Below, in pieces: positions 10,826-18,939 of a stretch of DNA of 52,425 nt (its first letter is position 1; every line of letters begins with the position of its first letter). The translations under genes were made by a program, and so were the position numbers. Where the stretch lies: positions 1-52,425 of the forward strand of contig NZ_SEBS01000026.1 of NCBI RefSeq assembly GCF_004211145.1. Reading direction: 5' to 3'. The stretch is from Flavobacterium sp. Lineage in GTDB: Bacteria > Bacteroidota > Bacteroidia > Flavobacteriales > Flavobacteriaceae. The notes beneath the pieces were generated by a model. It saw only the letters and a program-made list of their open reading frames with translations, made no database searches and was not told where the DNA came from.

Positions 10826-11656
10826 CTACAAATCGCGTTTTTTGAGAAGTTTATACGACATAAACATGAACAATCCGATCCAAACAATTACGATAAGCAC
10901 GTTGGTGAAATGCACATCATAATCCTTGATATCCTTCACGCCGATTTGCGCCCCGATCGATTTCACGACGGCCAATCGGCTGAAAGGTTCCACGATAAGG
11001 TTCGACATGGCCGTGACGGGAAAGAATCCCATGACGGTATCGGCGACTTTTGCGTTGATGTTGAAGCGTAAAAGTCCGTACAAAATTCCTTCAAAAATAT
11101 AGAGCAACAACAAGAATCCGATCGCGAATGCCGAGCGTTTCACCAATATGCCAAGGAAAAGACACATCGAGAAAAAGCCGACGAGCTTCACGAAAAACGC
11201 CGCAAGGTATTCGAGTTCCGAAAATACGATGTCAAGCTCCGTGTATGATGAGAAGCTGTAACCCAAGATCAGGCTCATCACGAAAATATAAACCGTTGTC
11301 ATCGCGGCGAACATCGTGACAGTCAGGAATTTTGAAGTAATCAATTCCTGTTTGCTCATGCCGTCGATGAGATTCTGCTTGAGCGTTCCGTACGAATATT
11401 CGTTCGCGACCATCGAAACGATCACGATGGCGAGGAAGAAATTCAGGAAGTCGGCGATGTAAGTATTGAAATGCCAGATGTAAGGGAAATTGAAGATTCC
11501 CATGTCGGCCAGGTGCAGATTGAAATTTCCGATCTCGAATTTGATGGAAGCGATAAGTGCGATAAACGACAACAATATGAAATAACTGATCGTGAGCACG
11601 CGGCTCGCCCTGTTCTTCCAGATTTTTTGCAGTTCTATTGATAAAAGACGTTTCAT
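10826..11656 (-). CDS. ABC-2 type exporter permease
   Basis: Integral membrane subunit of an ABC exporter (276 residues). Hydrophobic segments occur near residues 18-38, 60-82, 108-133, 150-170, 175-196 and 248-270, the six-helix layout of ABC-2 permeases. The charged N-terminus (MKRLLSIELQKIWKN) is typical. Its ATG overlaps the stop of the ATP-binding gene by four bases (ATGA), so the two are translationally coupled. The substrate is not evident; small two-gene systems of this kind often act in bacteriocin or antibiotic immunity, but that is only a family tendency. Confidence 0.87.
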   Translation of the reverse strand: MKRLLSIELQKIWKNRASRVLTISYFILLSFIALIASIKFEIGNFNLHLADMGIFNFPYIWHFNTYIADFLNFFLAIVIVSMVANEYSYGTLKQNLIDGMSKQELITSKFLTVTMFAAMTTVYIFVMSLILGYSFSSYTELDIVFSELEYLAAFFVKLVGFFSMCLFLGILVKRSAFAIGFLLLLYIFEGILYGLLRFNINAKVADTVMGFFPVTAMSNLIVEPFSRLAVVKSIGAQIGVKDIKDYDVHFTNVLIVIVWIGLFMFMSYKLLKKRDL

Positions 11657-12564
11657 TTCGTGTTTGATTGTTTGTTGGTGAGTTCAAGGAATTGTTCTTC
11701 GAGCGTGTTCTTGCGTTTCACGAGATGGCTCAGGCTCACGTTTTTTGAGAACAGATAGCGGTTCAGATCTGACGCTGAAATGGGTTGTTTGGTGTAAACG
11801 GTGAATTTTCCGTCGGCGTCCTCGACGACTTTTTCGACCGCGTCATAGGACGAAAGCGCATTTTTCAATGCCGACGCGTCGTCGCCCTGTAATTCGAAGA
11901 AACCTTCCTTGGACGACATGCCATCGACGCGACCCGAATACAAAACCTGTCCTTTTCGCAAGACCATCACATGCGAACATACTTTTTCGACCTCGTCCAA
12001 CAAATGCGAAGCCAGCAAAATAGTCGTTCCCTGAGAAGCGATTTTCTTGATGATATCGCGGATTTGGTGGATTCCCTGCGGATCCAAACCGTTCGTCGGT
12101 TCGTCAAGGATCAGGATTTCAGGATCGTTGAGCAACGCCGACGCGATCGCCAAACGTTGTTTCATCCCGAGGGAAAACGTTCGGAACTTACTGTCTTTCC
12201 TATCCAAAAGCCCGACGAGTTCGAGTTTTTCGGTGACTTTTTCGTATGGGATGCTTTTGATTTTGCACACGAGCTGCAAGTTTTCGGCCGCCGTCATGTA
12301 CGGATAGAAGTTCGGACGCTCGATGATGGCGCCCACTTTCTTCAAGGCTTCATGTGTCTGGAGTTTGCCGTCGAACCAGGCATATTCGCCCGATGTTTTG
12401 TTTACGACGTTGAGCACGATGCCAAGGGTTGTCGATTTTCCGGAACCGTTCGGTCCTAAAATCCCGTAGACATTGCCTTTTTGTATCTCGAGCGACAGGT
12501 TGTTTACCGCATGGACGCGGCCGAATCGCTTGTTGAGGTTGCTGATGGAGAGGATTGTTTCCAA
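11653..12564 (-). CDS. ABC transporter ATP-binding protein
   Basis: Nucleotide-binding subunit paired with the overlapping permease (303 residues). Walker A is GPNGSGKS (37-44), the signature is SLGMKQ (131-136), Walker B with D-loop is LILDEPTNGLD (151-161), and the switch His is at 187. The C-terminal extension (about 215-300) is the regulatory tail common in CcmA/DrrA-type ATPases. First gene of a minus-strand run reaching 3023, although the T9SS genes within that run appear to have their own promoter. Confidence 0.92.
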   Translation of the reverse strand: METILSISNLNKRFGRVHAVNNLSLEIQKGNVYGILGPNGSGKSTTLGIVLNVVNKTSGEYAWFDGKLQTHEALKKVGAIIERPNFYPYMTAAENLQLVCKIKSIPYEKVTEKLELVGLLDRKDSKFRTFSLGMKQRLAIASALLNDPEILILDEPTNGLDPQGIHQIRDIIKKIASQGTTILLASHLLDEVEKVCSHVMVLRKGQVLYSGRVDGMSSKEGFFELQGDDASALKNALSSYDAVEKVVEDADGKFTVYTKQPISASDLNRYLFSKNVSLSHLVKRKNTLEEQFLELTNKQSNTK

Positions 12565-12641
12565 TAGTTTTGTGTTGGTTTTGGTTGTAAACGAAACAGC
12601 GGCAAGTTTGTTACCGGTTTTAAAGATAAAAATTTCGGCAA

Positions 12642-12670
12642 CAAAAAAGCGCCTTACAACCGTAAGACGC
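12642..12670 (-). terminator. Terminator of the 12.7 kb lipoprotein gene
   Basis: Read on the minus strand, a 9-base stem (GCGTCTTAC/GTAAGGCGC, one G-T pair) with a 4-base loop is followed by six T residues. It lies 40 bases after the lipoprotein stop and before the ABC unit. Confidence 0.85.
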
Positions 12671-12709
12671 CGTAAAACTAAACTAACCCTTATCGTAAAA
12701 TATAAAATC

Positions 12710-13297
12710 CTAATTCTTCAAAATCACGATCCAATCCCAATCCGATGGATTTCCTACGCCGACACTCGGCGTGTACAGGAAAATTTTCGCGCTTGCCGTT
12801 GGATTGCTCGCCAGATATTGACGCACTTTGACAAGTCCTTGCACGTGCGACCAGGGAATCTGGTAATCGTATTCCTGTTCCGATGGATTGAAAATATTGT
12901 CGAATCCACCTTGAGGCGTGACGAAATCTTCAGTAAGTACATGGTCAAACGAACTTGCCGGGTCGAAATTCTCGGGACAATGCAGCGTTCCCAAACCCAT
13001 CCAGTGGATTTCACCGTCGAAGAATTTGGTGTCGACTTCGGCGTAATACATCTTTACCCAACCGAAATCGCCGGGCGTTTGGTATTCGGTTTCGATCGTG
13101 AACGTGGTCGCGTCGGTTTCTTCGAAGCTAAGTTCGGTCCCGCCTTCGAACGCGTTGGTCAGGTAATCGACTTTCAGCATGAGCATTTTGTTTCCCGTGA
13201 TCGGATCGTTGTCAACGGGTTCGGTCACATTGTTGTCACTCGTGCAGGCTGCAAAAGCGAAAACGGTAAATAGAAGTAAGGTAATTTTTGATTTCAT
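12710..13297 (-). CDS. Hypothetical lipoprotein
   Basis: Exported lipoprotein of 195 residues with a lipobox FAFAAC, the acylated Cys being residue 18. The following residues TSDNN contain only part of the flavobacterial surface-export signal (S followed by acidic residues), so surface exposure is uncertain. The mature part is rich in aromatic and acidic residues (WVKMYYAE, WDWIVILKN) with no motif I recognise. Single-gene unit with its own terminator at 12642-12670; its upstream side is the palindromic repeat array. Confidence 0.7.
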   Translation of the reverse strand: MKSKITLLLFTVFAFAACTSDNNVTEPVDNDPITGNKMLMLKVDYLTNAFEGGTELSFEETDATTFTIETEYQTPGDFGWVKMYYAEVDTKFFDGEIHWMGLGTLHCPENFDPASSFDHVLTEDFVTPQGGFDNIFNPSEQEYDYQIPWSHVQGLVKVRQYLASNPTASAKIFLYTPSVGVGNPSDWDWIVILKN

Positions 13298-13350
13298 AAT
13301 TGCTTTGATTGATAGGAGAGAGATGCGCTGGTTGTGAAAAGGTTGCGTCT

Positions 13351-14113
13351 GGGCTTTTAGGCTTTAGGCTGTAAGCTGTAAGCTTTAGGCTTTGCTCGCG
13401 ATAGGACGGACGATTCATTTTCAATTGAGACAAAATCGTCATTTCCGACGATACGAAAGCATACTGCCTATAGTTTACAGCTTATGGCAATAAAACGCTT
13501 TAGGCTTTAAGCTGTATGCTTTAGGCTTCCTTCGCGGTAGAACAGACGATTTGTTTTCAATTGAAGCAGAGTCGTCATCTCCGACCATATGAAAGCATAC
13601 TGCCTACAGCTTACAGCAATAAAAACGCTTTAGGCTTCGCTCGCGGTAGAACGGACGATTTGTTTTCAATTGAGACAAAATCGTCATCTCCGACGATACA
13701 AAAGCATACTGCCTATAGCTTACAGCTTACAGCAATAAAACGCTTTAGGCTTTAAGCTGTATGCTTTAGGCTTCCTTCGCGGTAGAACGGACGATTTGTT
13801 TTCAATTAAAACAGAGTCGTCATCTCCGACGATACGAAAGCATACTGCCTATAGCCTACAGCTTACAGCTTTCAGCAATAAAATCGCTTTAGGCTTCGCT
13901 CGCGGTAGAACGGACGATTCATTTTCAATTGAAGCAAAATCGTTATCTCCGACAATACAAAAGCATACGGCCTATAGCTTACAGCTTAAGGCAATAAAAC
14001 GCTTTAGGTTTCGCTCGCGGTAGAACGGACGATTCATTTTCAATTGAAGCAAAGTCGTTATCTCCGACGATACGAAAGCATACTGCCTAAAGCTTAAAGC
14101 CTACAGCCAAAAA
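13351..14113. repeat. Array of six palindromic repeat units filling the intergenic space
   Basis: Six diverged copies of a 110-136 base unit, with CAATTG centres near 13422, 13558, 13668, 13803, 13926 and 14041. Each unit is itself an imperfect inverted repeat. Words such as GCTTTAGGCTT and GCTGTAAGCT on the left are mirrored by GCATACTGCCTATAGC and TTACAGC on the right, while GACGATTTG and CAAAATCGTC flank the CAATTG centre. Longer units differ by an extra copy of the GCTTTAGGC word. Apparent ORFs inside are repeat artefacts. It occupies nearly all of 13298-14179, between the lipoprotein start and the ndpA-like stop; I see no gene in that stretch. Confidence 0.9.
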
Positions 14114-14179
14114 AAAACAGCTTCCAGTTAAACCGAAAGCCGCCTTATATTACTCACAAAAGCCTATTGCCGACAGCAA

Positions 14180-15238
14180 CTACGACTTCTGCTCCTTATT
14201 GAAATACACCAAATAATAATACATCTGCTTTTCCTCATCCCAGCCTTTTTCCACGAATTTCTCGGCGCTTTCCGGGTTCACGAAGTCCAGCTTGATCTGG
14301 ATGTTCGTGTCGAGATGGATCACGTTCTTGATTGATTTTCTCGCGTCCGACACGGCCGAGTTCGAAATCGGGAATGTCGAAACATCCTCGATGCTGAATT
14401 TTTCGCCCTTGTCGACTTTGTAGTTCTTGAATTCGGGAATCAAGTCGGGATTGTCAAGGACTTCGTTCAGGAAATTGGTTTCTTCGAACTGGTCGTTCTT
14501 GGCGAAATAATTCACCGATCGGTTCATGAACATGACTTCTTCTTTCTTGTCCTCGGCTGGAAGCACGACGTCTTTCGCGAAGCTTTGGCAGAACTTAAGG
14601 TATTTTTTGGTCATGAAGTTTTCATCTTCGAACGCGTCGACGTTGAGGAAATGCTCAAGCCAATAACGCGCGTCATATCGGTTGGCGTCGATCGATAAGA
14701 TTTTGAAACCTTCTTCTTTTTTGTAGTTGAAGATCAAGCAGCCTTTGTCGAGCTTGTTCAAACTGATGCCGTGCTCGAGACGCATTTCAAGGTTCTGGCC
14801 TTTCTCGTCGAACTGCAGATAGTCGGCCTGGATCTCACTTTTGAAGATTCCGATGGCGTCGACCTTGTTGTTGTCGATGGAAATGTTTGTCAGGTATGTC
14901 ACGTAAACTTCCCCGTTCTTGATGTGCGGATGCCCCGATTGGTCGTACAGATGCTGCGTGATTTTCTTCGAAATCTCGTGGGCGTTCTGTGGATTGTCGA
15001 ATATCTCATTCGCCAACTTGTACAAATCGTTGTATTCCAAATCGACCTCGTGCGCAAACTGATAATAATTTTCCTCCTTGTCGCGGAACGGCTTGAAGAA
15101 AAATTCCTTGAGCAGAATCGTAAGCTCATCGTTCGGGTGGAACGGCTGTTCTGACATGAACGCGCCTTCGTTACGGCTTTTGTTCCCGACGCGATGTAGG
15201 GAAAGGGTGTCGATTTGGGTATTGAATAGGTTTATCAT
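14180..15238 (-). CDS. Nucleoid-associated protein, NdpA/YejK-like
   Basis: Probable DNA-binding nucleoid-associated protein of the NdpA (PF04245) family, 352 residues from the ATG at 15238 (MINLFNTQ). The family in Escherichia coli is abundant on the nucleoid but poorly understood. Consistent features are the N-terminal TLSLHRVGNKSRNEG segment, the central block with DYLQFDEKG and LIFNYKKEEG, and the length. An in-frame ATG nine codons upstream lies inside the inverted-repeat arm and is rejected as start. Only five bases separate the chosen ATG from the repeat arm of the four-helix-bundle element, so that arm supplies the leader of this gene. Confidence 0.82.
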   Translation of the reverse strand: MINLFNTQIDTLSLHRVGNKSRNEGAFMSEQPFHPNDELTILLKEFFFKPFRDKEENYYQFAHEVDLEYNDLYKLANEIFDNPQNAHEISKKITQHLYDQSGHPHIKNGEVYVTYLTNISIDNNKVDAIGIFKSEIQADYLQFDEKGQNLEMRLEHGISLNKLDKGCLIFNYKKEEGFKILSIDANRYDARYWLEHFLNVDAFEDENFMTKKYLKFCQSFAKDVVLPAEDKKEEVMFMNRSVNYFAKNDQFEETNFLNEVLDNPDLIPEFKNYKVDKGEKFSIEDVSTFPISNSAVSDARKSIKNVIHLDTNIQIKLDFVNPESAEKFVEKGWDEEKQMYYYLVYFNKEQKS

Positions 15239-15243
15239 TTTTT

Positions 15244-15780
15244 GAGTGCAAGGCGCAAAGTGCAAGGCGCAAAGTTTTGCTTAAGAAATGTTCTTCTGAA
15301 GTTTCTTTGTAAAAGCAGTTAACATGGCATCAAGTTCTTGGCTATTATTGTATATAAATTTGAATTTTTCCTCTGACAGGTAGGTTAATCGACGTGCAAT
15401 TTCGATCTGGGTTTGGCATTCGAATAACGAACCTCTTGAAATCAGCAAAAATCTTCTAAACTCGTTGTTGCTGAATCGGCCGTATCCCTCCGAAATATTC
15501 GAAGGAACGCTGATAGCACTTCTTCTAAGCTGAGAGGTCAATCCGAAGACTTCATCTTTGGGAAACGATTTTGTGATGTCGTAAATATCCGTAACAAGTT
15601 CAATGGCTTTTTGCCATATTTTTAAATCTCTGTAAGTTGTCATTTTGGCGTGTATTTTTTAATAAAGGCATATATCTATAGTTTATTCAGAACATTCAAT
15701 TAAGTCTTCGTACTCTGCGCTTTGTACTTTGCGCTCTGCACTTTGTACTCTGCACTTTGCACTCTGTACAGCGCTTCGCG
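15244..15780. mobile_element. Inverted-repeat element carrying a four-helix-bundle gene
   Basis: Left arm 15244-15280 is built from GAGTGCAAGGCGCAAAG words. Right arm 15709-15770 is built from the inverted words ACTTTGCGC and CTCTGCACTTTGTACT. The arms bracket a single small gene (15281-15643). The element spans exactly from the ndpA-like start codon to the stop codon of the next gene at 15782. No transposase is present, so mobility is inferred from structure only. An ORF-less relative with nearly the same words lies at 22508-22619. Confidence 0.6.
15281..15643 (-). CDS. Four-helix bundle protein (23S rRNA intervening-sequence-protein family)
   Basis: Small 120-residue helical protein of the S23/IVP-like family (TIGR02436 type). 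Typical motifs are the start YRDLKIWQKAIEL, the central LTSQLRRSAISVPSNISEGYGR and the FECQTQIEIA segment. The family was first seen inside rRNA intervening sequences and is structurally related to Avd of diversity-generating retroelements; its biochemical role is not established. Here it is not in rRNA. It sits alone between inverted word-repeat arms, its stop codon touching the left arm. I suspect it belongs functionally to the element. Confidence 0.9.
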   Translation of the reverse strand: MTTYRDLKIWQKAIELVTDIYDITKSFPKDEVFGLTSQLRRSAISVPSNISEGYGRFSNNEFRRFLLISRGSLFECQTQIEIARRLTYLSEEKFKFIYNNSQELDAMLTAFTKKLQKNIS

Positions 15781-15781
15781 C

Positions 15782-16318
15782 CTAATTCCAATTCTCCTCA
15801 AACCCATAATCCTCAAAACTCGAATCATGATCGCCGAACTCGTCAAGGTCATCGTCATCATAACCGTCTTCTTCCTCGAAATCCATGGCGTTTTCTGATT
15901 CGAATTCCTTTTCGCCGGCTTCGGCTGGCATGATGCCGTGGGCGAAAAGCATGGCAGGATAGGTTTCGCCGGCTTGTGCTTCCTCGATTGCGGCGAGTTC
16001 GATCAGGAACGTCCACATGTTGAGAAAATCGTATACGTAAATGATTTTCGTATTGTCTTCGTCAAGTATGCCCGACAGTTGATAATCGGCCATGACCATT
16101 TGCTCCCCCGCGACGTCGCCCGTATCGAACAAAGGAATTTCCTCTTCCTGGTTCCACTTGTCGTCGCACGTATAAAACGAAGCCATTTCAGACCCGTCAA
16201 AACCAAATGCGTTCACCAATGCGTTGTGCAGGTCTTCGAGCGTATCGTCGCTCTGTATGGCGATGTCCCTGAAAATATCTTCTTCGGCATCAAGGATCGC
16301 CCTGAATTTGTAAACCAT
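15782..16318 (-). CDS. Plasmid pRiA4b ORF-3-like family protein
   Basis: A 178-residue acidic protein resembling the plasmid pRiA4b ORF-3 / IS1096-passenger family. The N-terminal half (VYKFRAILDAEEDIFRDIAIQSDDTLEDLHNALVNAFGFD) matches the usual fold. The C-terminal 40 residues are almost entirely Asp/Glu (EEEDGYDDDDLDEFGDHD). The family name reflects where it was first found; no transposon genes are nearby, and chromosomal copies are common in Bacteroidota. Function unknown. Its stop codon borders the right arm of the four-helix-bundle element, which may have inserted just behind it. Confidence 0.8.
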   Translation of the reverse strand: MVYKFRAILDAEEDIFRDIAIQSDDTLEDLHNALVNAFGFDGSEMASFYTCDDKWNQEEEIPLFDTGDVAGEQMVMADYQLSGILDEDNTKIIYVYDFLNMWTFLIELAAIEEAQAGETYPAMLFAHGIMPAEAGEKEFESENAMDFEEEDGYDDDDLDEFGDHDSSFEDYGFEENWN

Positions 16319-16383
16319 GATTCAAAAATTAGAGAACGCAAAGATAAAACACAAAAAGAGTGTTTGGTGAAAAAGTAATCAAC

Positions 16384-16415
16384 AAAAAAAGCCGCGATCT
16401 CATTTCGCGGCTTTT
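16384..16415. terminator. Terminator after the beta-helix lipoprotein gene
   Basis: Stem AAAAGCCGCGA/TCGCGGCTTTT around a 7-base loop. The longest T-run is on the minus strand, directly behind the lipoprotein stop at 16425; a shorter T-run exists on the plus strand. Confidence 0.87.
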
Positions 16416-16424
16416 CTGTAAATC

Positions 16425-18314
16425 TTATTGTATTATGACGACGCCGTTTATCGATTCCCGCGTGTGGGGAGTGAGCACCGCCTTGTTGTTTAGTATGAGG
16501 CAGTTGGTCATGTTGGTGCCGAATAAGAATAATGAAACGGTGTCGATGTCACCATTGTTTTCGGCAATTGTGCAATCGGTAAGGTTTGTCATGTGCAACG
16601 TTCGCGTCATGTTGTGCTTCAACGTGTTGCCAGAGAAATTGAGATTTGCACAATCCATGATCTGTGTCGCATGGGCGTTGGCGTTCGTCGAGATGTTCTC
16701 AATATTGTTCAACGCGATTGTATTGGTCTCGACGTTGTCTTTAAGTAACAAAGTATTGACGTTTGCCGTCGGGGCATTGTTGAGCAGTGAATTGCTTTTC
16801 ATTATTAGGTTTCTCGCCGATGATATGGTAAAAGCATTCATGGTAATAAATTGGTTGTCGATGACCTCGGCTCCCGTCACCGACGTTAATAGGCACAATC
16901 CGGTCGTGCTGACGGTATTACTCATGATGTATAGCTTGAAATTTTCCTGTCCTGCCGCCGTGTTGAGGTTCTTTAGTGAAATACCAGACGAGGTGGTTCC
17001 GCCGTCGATGAAAATCGTGTTTTTCCGGATTTCAAGATTGTCTGCCATCGTCGGATTGGTAACTTTAATGCCCGAACTGTTCGGCACCGTGCTGGATATG
17101 TTATTTCCGATGATCTGGTTGTCCTTCGAGTGTCCGAAGCTAATTGCATAGCTCGCACAATCCTTGAATTTGTTGTTGGACACGATCGTTTTTTGGTTGT
17201 TCAGCACCAGGCCGATGTTGCAATCAATAATCGAGTTTCCATCGATAAGGTTATCATGATTTACAGTGCTCGTCGCTGAATTGAACCCGGCGGCGATACC
17301 CGTTCCGCCAGGGTTGACCACTGTATTTCCGAGGATGGAAATGTTGTCTCCATACGTGTAGCCGATAGGCGTGTCGGCCGAATTATTCTGGATCAGCACA
17401 TGATCGGTAAGCGAGGCGTAAAAAGAAGCTCCCGCGCCGCCGGAAGCGACGTTATTAGAGATTTTTATATCGTGCGGATGTTTTAGCCAGACCAACTGCG
17501 TATGCTCGGGATCGGCCCAATAACGGTCGCCTTCGATATTTACCTGCATTTTTGGCGAAGCGCCCGCCGAAGTCCCCATGTTCACGCCGGCGTTCTTGAA
17601 GGTGGAACTTGTGATTTCGATGGCATAACCGTCGGTGATGGAAATGTTCGAACGCCTGTTGCTGTCGAATGTGCAGTTGTGAATCGCGATATTTGACGGC
17701 TGGGTATAATTAGGTTGGTTTGAAATGACATTACCAGTTACGTAAAGCCCGTCGCAGTTGGCCTCCCGCATTGTCACGCCCTCCATTTTTACGAAGTGAG
17801 CGCTTCTGATCCTGACCAGATGGCCGTTGATTACAGGGTTGTTATGCAATATGCGATCGCCGATCAGTTGTCCGCCCGAAACTTCGACGTCGTGAATGTC
17901 GGCGCCATTTTCATATAGTCCACCGATATCCATTAGTGCATATCCTGCGGCGCTGTTTGGCGTGACGCGTAAAGTCGTGGCCGGTTCCATTATCAGCGCA
18001 AAATCTGAAGGGATTTTCAGGCTCTTGTCCGTCGCAAAAGTCACATTCACATAAAAGTCGATTGCACCGATGTGTAAACCGTCGTATCCATTTGCTTTCG
18101 CTAAATTGATTTGATTTTGGAGGCACTCACGATTGCTTCCCGACGGATCGTTGCCAAAAGTGGACAACGTGATGCATTTCGAATCAAACTCGAGAAGCCG
18201 GAGTTCCCTTGCAGTCGGGGATTCTTTTTTTGACGGTTCGGTGTCTTTTAAAAAATCCTCGTCGGAACAAGAAAAAAGCGCCAAAAGCGCCATGGTAATC
18301 ATTGCTTTTTTCAT
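16425..18314 (-). CDS. Surface lipoprotein with right-handed parallel beta-helix
   Basis: A 629-residue lipoprotein with lipobox ALFSC (Cys16). The next residues SDED match the flavobacterial lipoprotein surface-export signal (Ser followed by acidic residues), so it is probably displayed on the cell surface. From about residue 120 it is a chain of 20-25-residue rungs rich in Asn and Ile/Val ladders (NISITDGYAIEITSS, LIQNNSADTP, SILGNTVVNPGGTG), as in pectate-lyase-like / NosD beta-helix folds. Such proteins bind or cleave polysaccharides, but I see no recognisable catalytic set. Single gene with its own terminator. Confidence 0.82.
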   Translation of the reverse strand: MKKAMITMALLALFSCSDEDFLKDTEPSKKESPTARELRLLEFDSKCITLSTFGNDPSGSNRECLQNQINLAKANGYDGLHIGAIDFYVNVTFATDKSLKIPSDFALIMEPATTLRVTPNSAAGYALMDIGGLYENGADIHDVEVSGGQLIGDRILHNNPVINGHLVRIRSAHFVKMEGVTMREANCDGLYVTGNVISNQPNYTQPSNIAIHNCTFDSNRRSNISITDGYAIEITSSTFKNAGVNMGTSAGASPKMQVNIEGDRYWADPEHTQLVWLKHPHDIKISNNVASGGAGASFYASLTDHVLIQNNSADTPIGYTYGDNISILGNTVVNPGGTGIAAGFNSATSTVNHDNLIDGNSIIDCNIGLVLNNQKTIVSNNKFKDCASYAISFGHSKDNQIIGNNISSTVPNSSGIKVTNPTMADNLEIRKNTIFIDGGTTSSGISLKNLNTAAGQENFKLYIMSNTVSTTGLCLLTSVTGAEVIDNQFITMNAFTISSARNLIMKSNSLLNNAPTANVNTLLLKDNVETNTIALNNIENISTNANAHATQIMDCANLNFSGNTLKHNMTRTLHMTNLTDCTIAENNGDIDTVSLFLFGTNMTNCLILNNKAVLTPHTRESINGVVIIQ

Positions 18315-18450
18315 AATAGCGATATTTAATGGTTATTCGTAAATCGCGAGAATGGGTTTACCAATAACCGTTATGCATTATGAGCCCAACGATTGGATTG
18401 CTTTTTGGAAAAGTGGTTACAAGATAATGAAAAAGAGTGACTTATATGCG

Positions 18451-18477
18451 AAAAAAAAGCCCGACAAACGGGCTTTT
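18451..18477 (-). terminator. Terminator of the small secreted helical protein gene
   Basis: Stem AAAAGCCCG/CGGGCTTTT with a 5-base loop; on the minus strand it is followed by an eight-base T-run just behind the stop at 18480. Confidence 0.88.
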
Positions 18478-18479
18478 AA

Positions 18480-18866
18480 TTATTTTGTGCTTTTCACTTC
18501 AGTTAGCGAATTGATCAGCGTCTGTATCTCGTTGAATTGCGCCTTAAGTTCAGCGAATGGTGCTTTTGCAAGGGCTTTCTTATTCAATTCCTCGGCTTTG
18601 GCAGCGATGAGTTTTACGTTTTCCTGAGTCTTCTTGTTGTTGAATTCGGCAGGAATTTCGCTTGTGGCGAGTTGTTGTGTCTGTCCTTTGAGCGTTTCGG
18701 CGAATGCGAAGGCGTTCTGATTGTTGTTCTCGATGTTCATGTTGATACGAGCGGTAACTTCCTTAACGTCCTTGAGTTTTGGCCAATTTTTCGCCGATGA
18801 TTGCGCGAACGTCATATTCACGACGAAAAAGAATGCGATTACAGCTAAAGTTTTGATGTGTTTCAT
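18480..18866 (-). CDS. Small secreted helical protein of unknown function
   Basis: A 128-residue protein with a clear signal peptide (MKHIKTLAVIAFFFVVNMTFAQ). The mature 107 residues are Lys/Glu/Ala/Gln-rich and predicted mostly helical (NKKTQENVKLIAAKAEELNKK), with no Cys. I do not recognise a family. Single-gene unit with its own terminator; probably periplasmic. Confidence 0.65.
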   Translation of the reverse strand: MKHIKTLAVIAFFFVVNMTFAQSSAKNWPKLKDVKEVTARINMNIENNNQNAFAFAETLKGQTQQLATSEIPAEFNNKKTQENVKLIAAKAEELNKKALAKAPFAELKAQFNEIQTLINSLTEVKSTK

Positions 18867-18939
18867 GGTTTAGTTGAGTTTTTATTTTCAAATATAACAA
18901 TTAATTCGATTCGTGCAATGGCGAGCCTAACGCATAAGT

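Noticed and set aside
13561..14023. Two short plus-strand reading frames inside the palindromic array
   Set aside because: They are translations of the repeat units themselves (shared SPTIRKHTAYSLQL-like peptide), lack a start context and are not conserved-looking proteins.
13351..14113. CRISPR array
   Set aside because: The units are 110-136 bases, the interior is as conserved as the borders, there are no unique spacers and no cas genes.
15281..15643. Avd gene of a diversity-generating retroelement
   Set aside because: The fold family is related, but there is no reverse transcriptase, template repeat or variable repeat in the window.
15782..16318. Transposon passenger gene, from the family name (IS1096/pRiA4b)
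   Set aside because: No transposase or terminal repeats belong to it, and this family is widespread on chromosomes.
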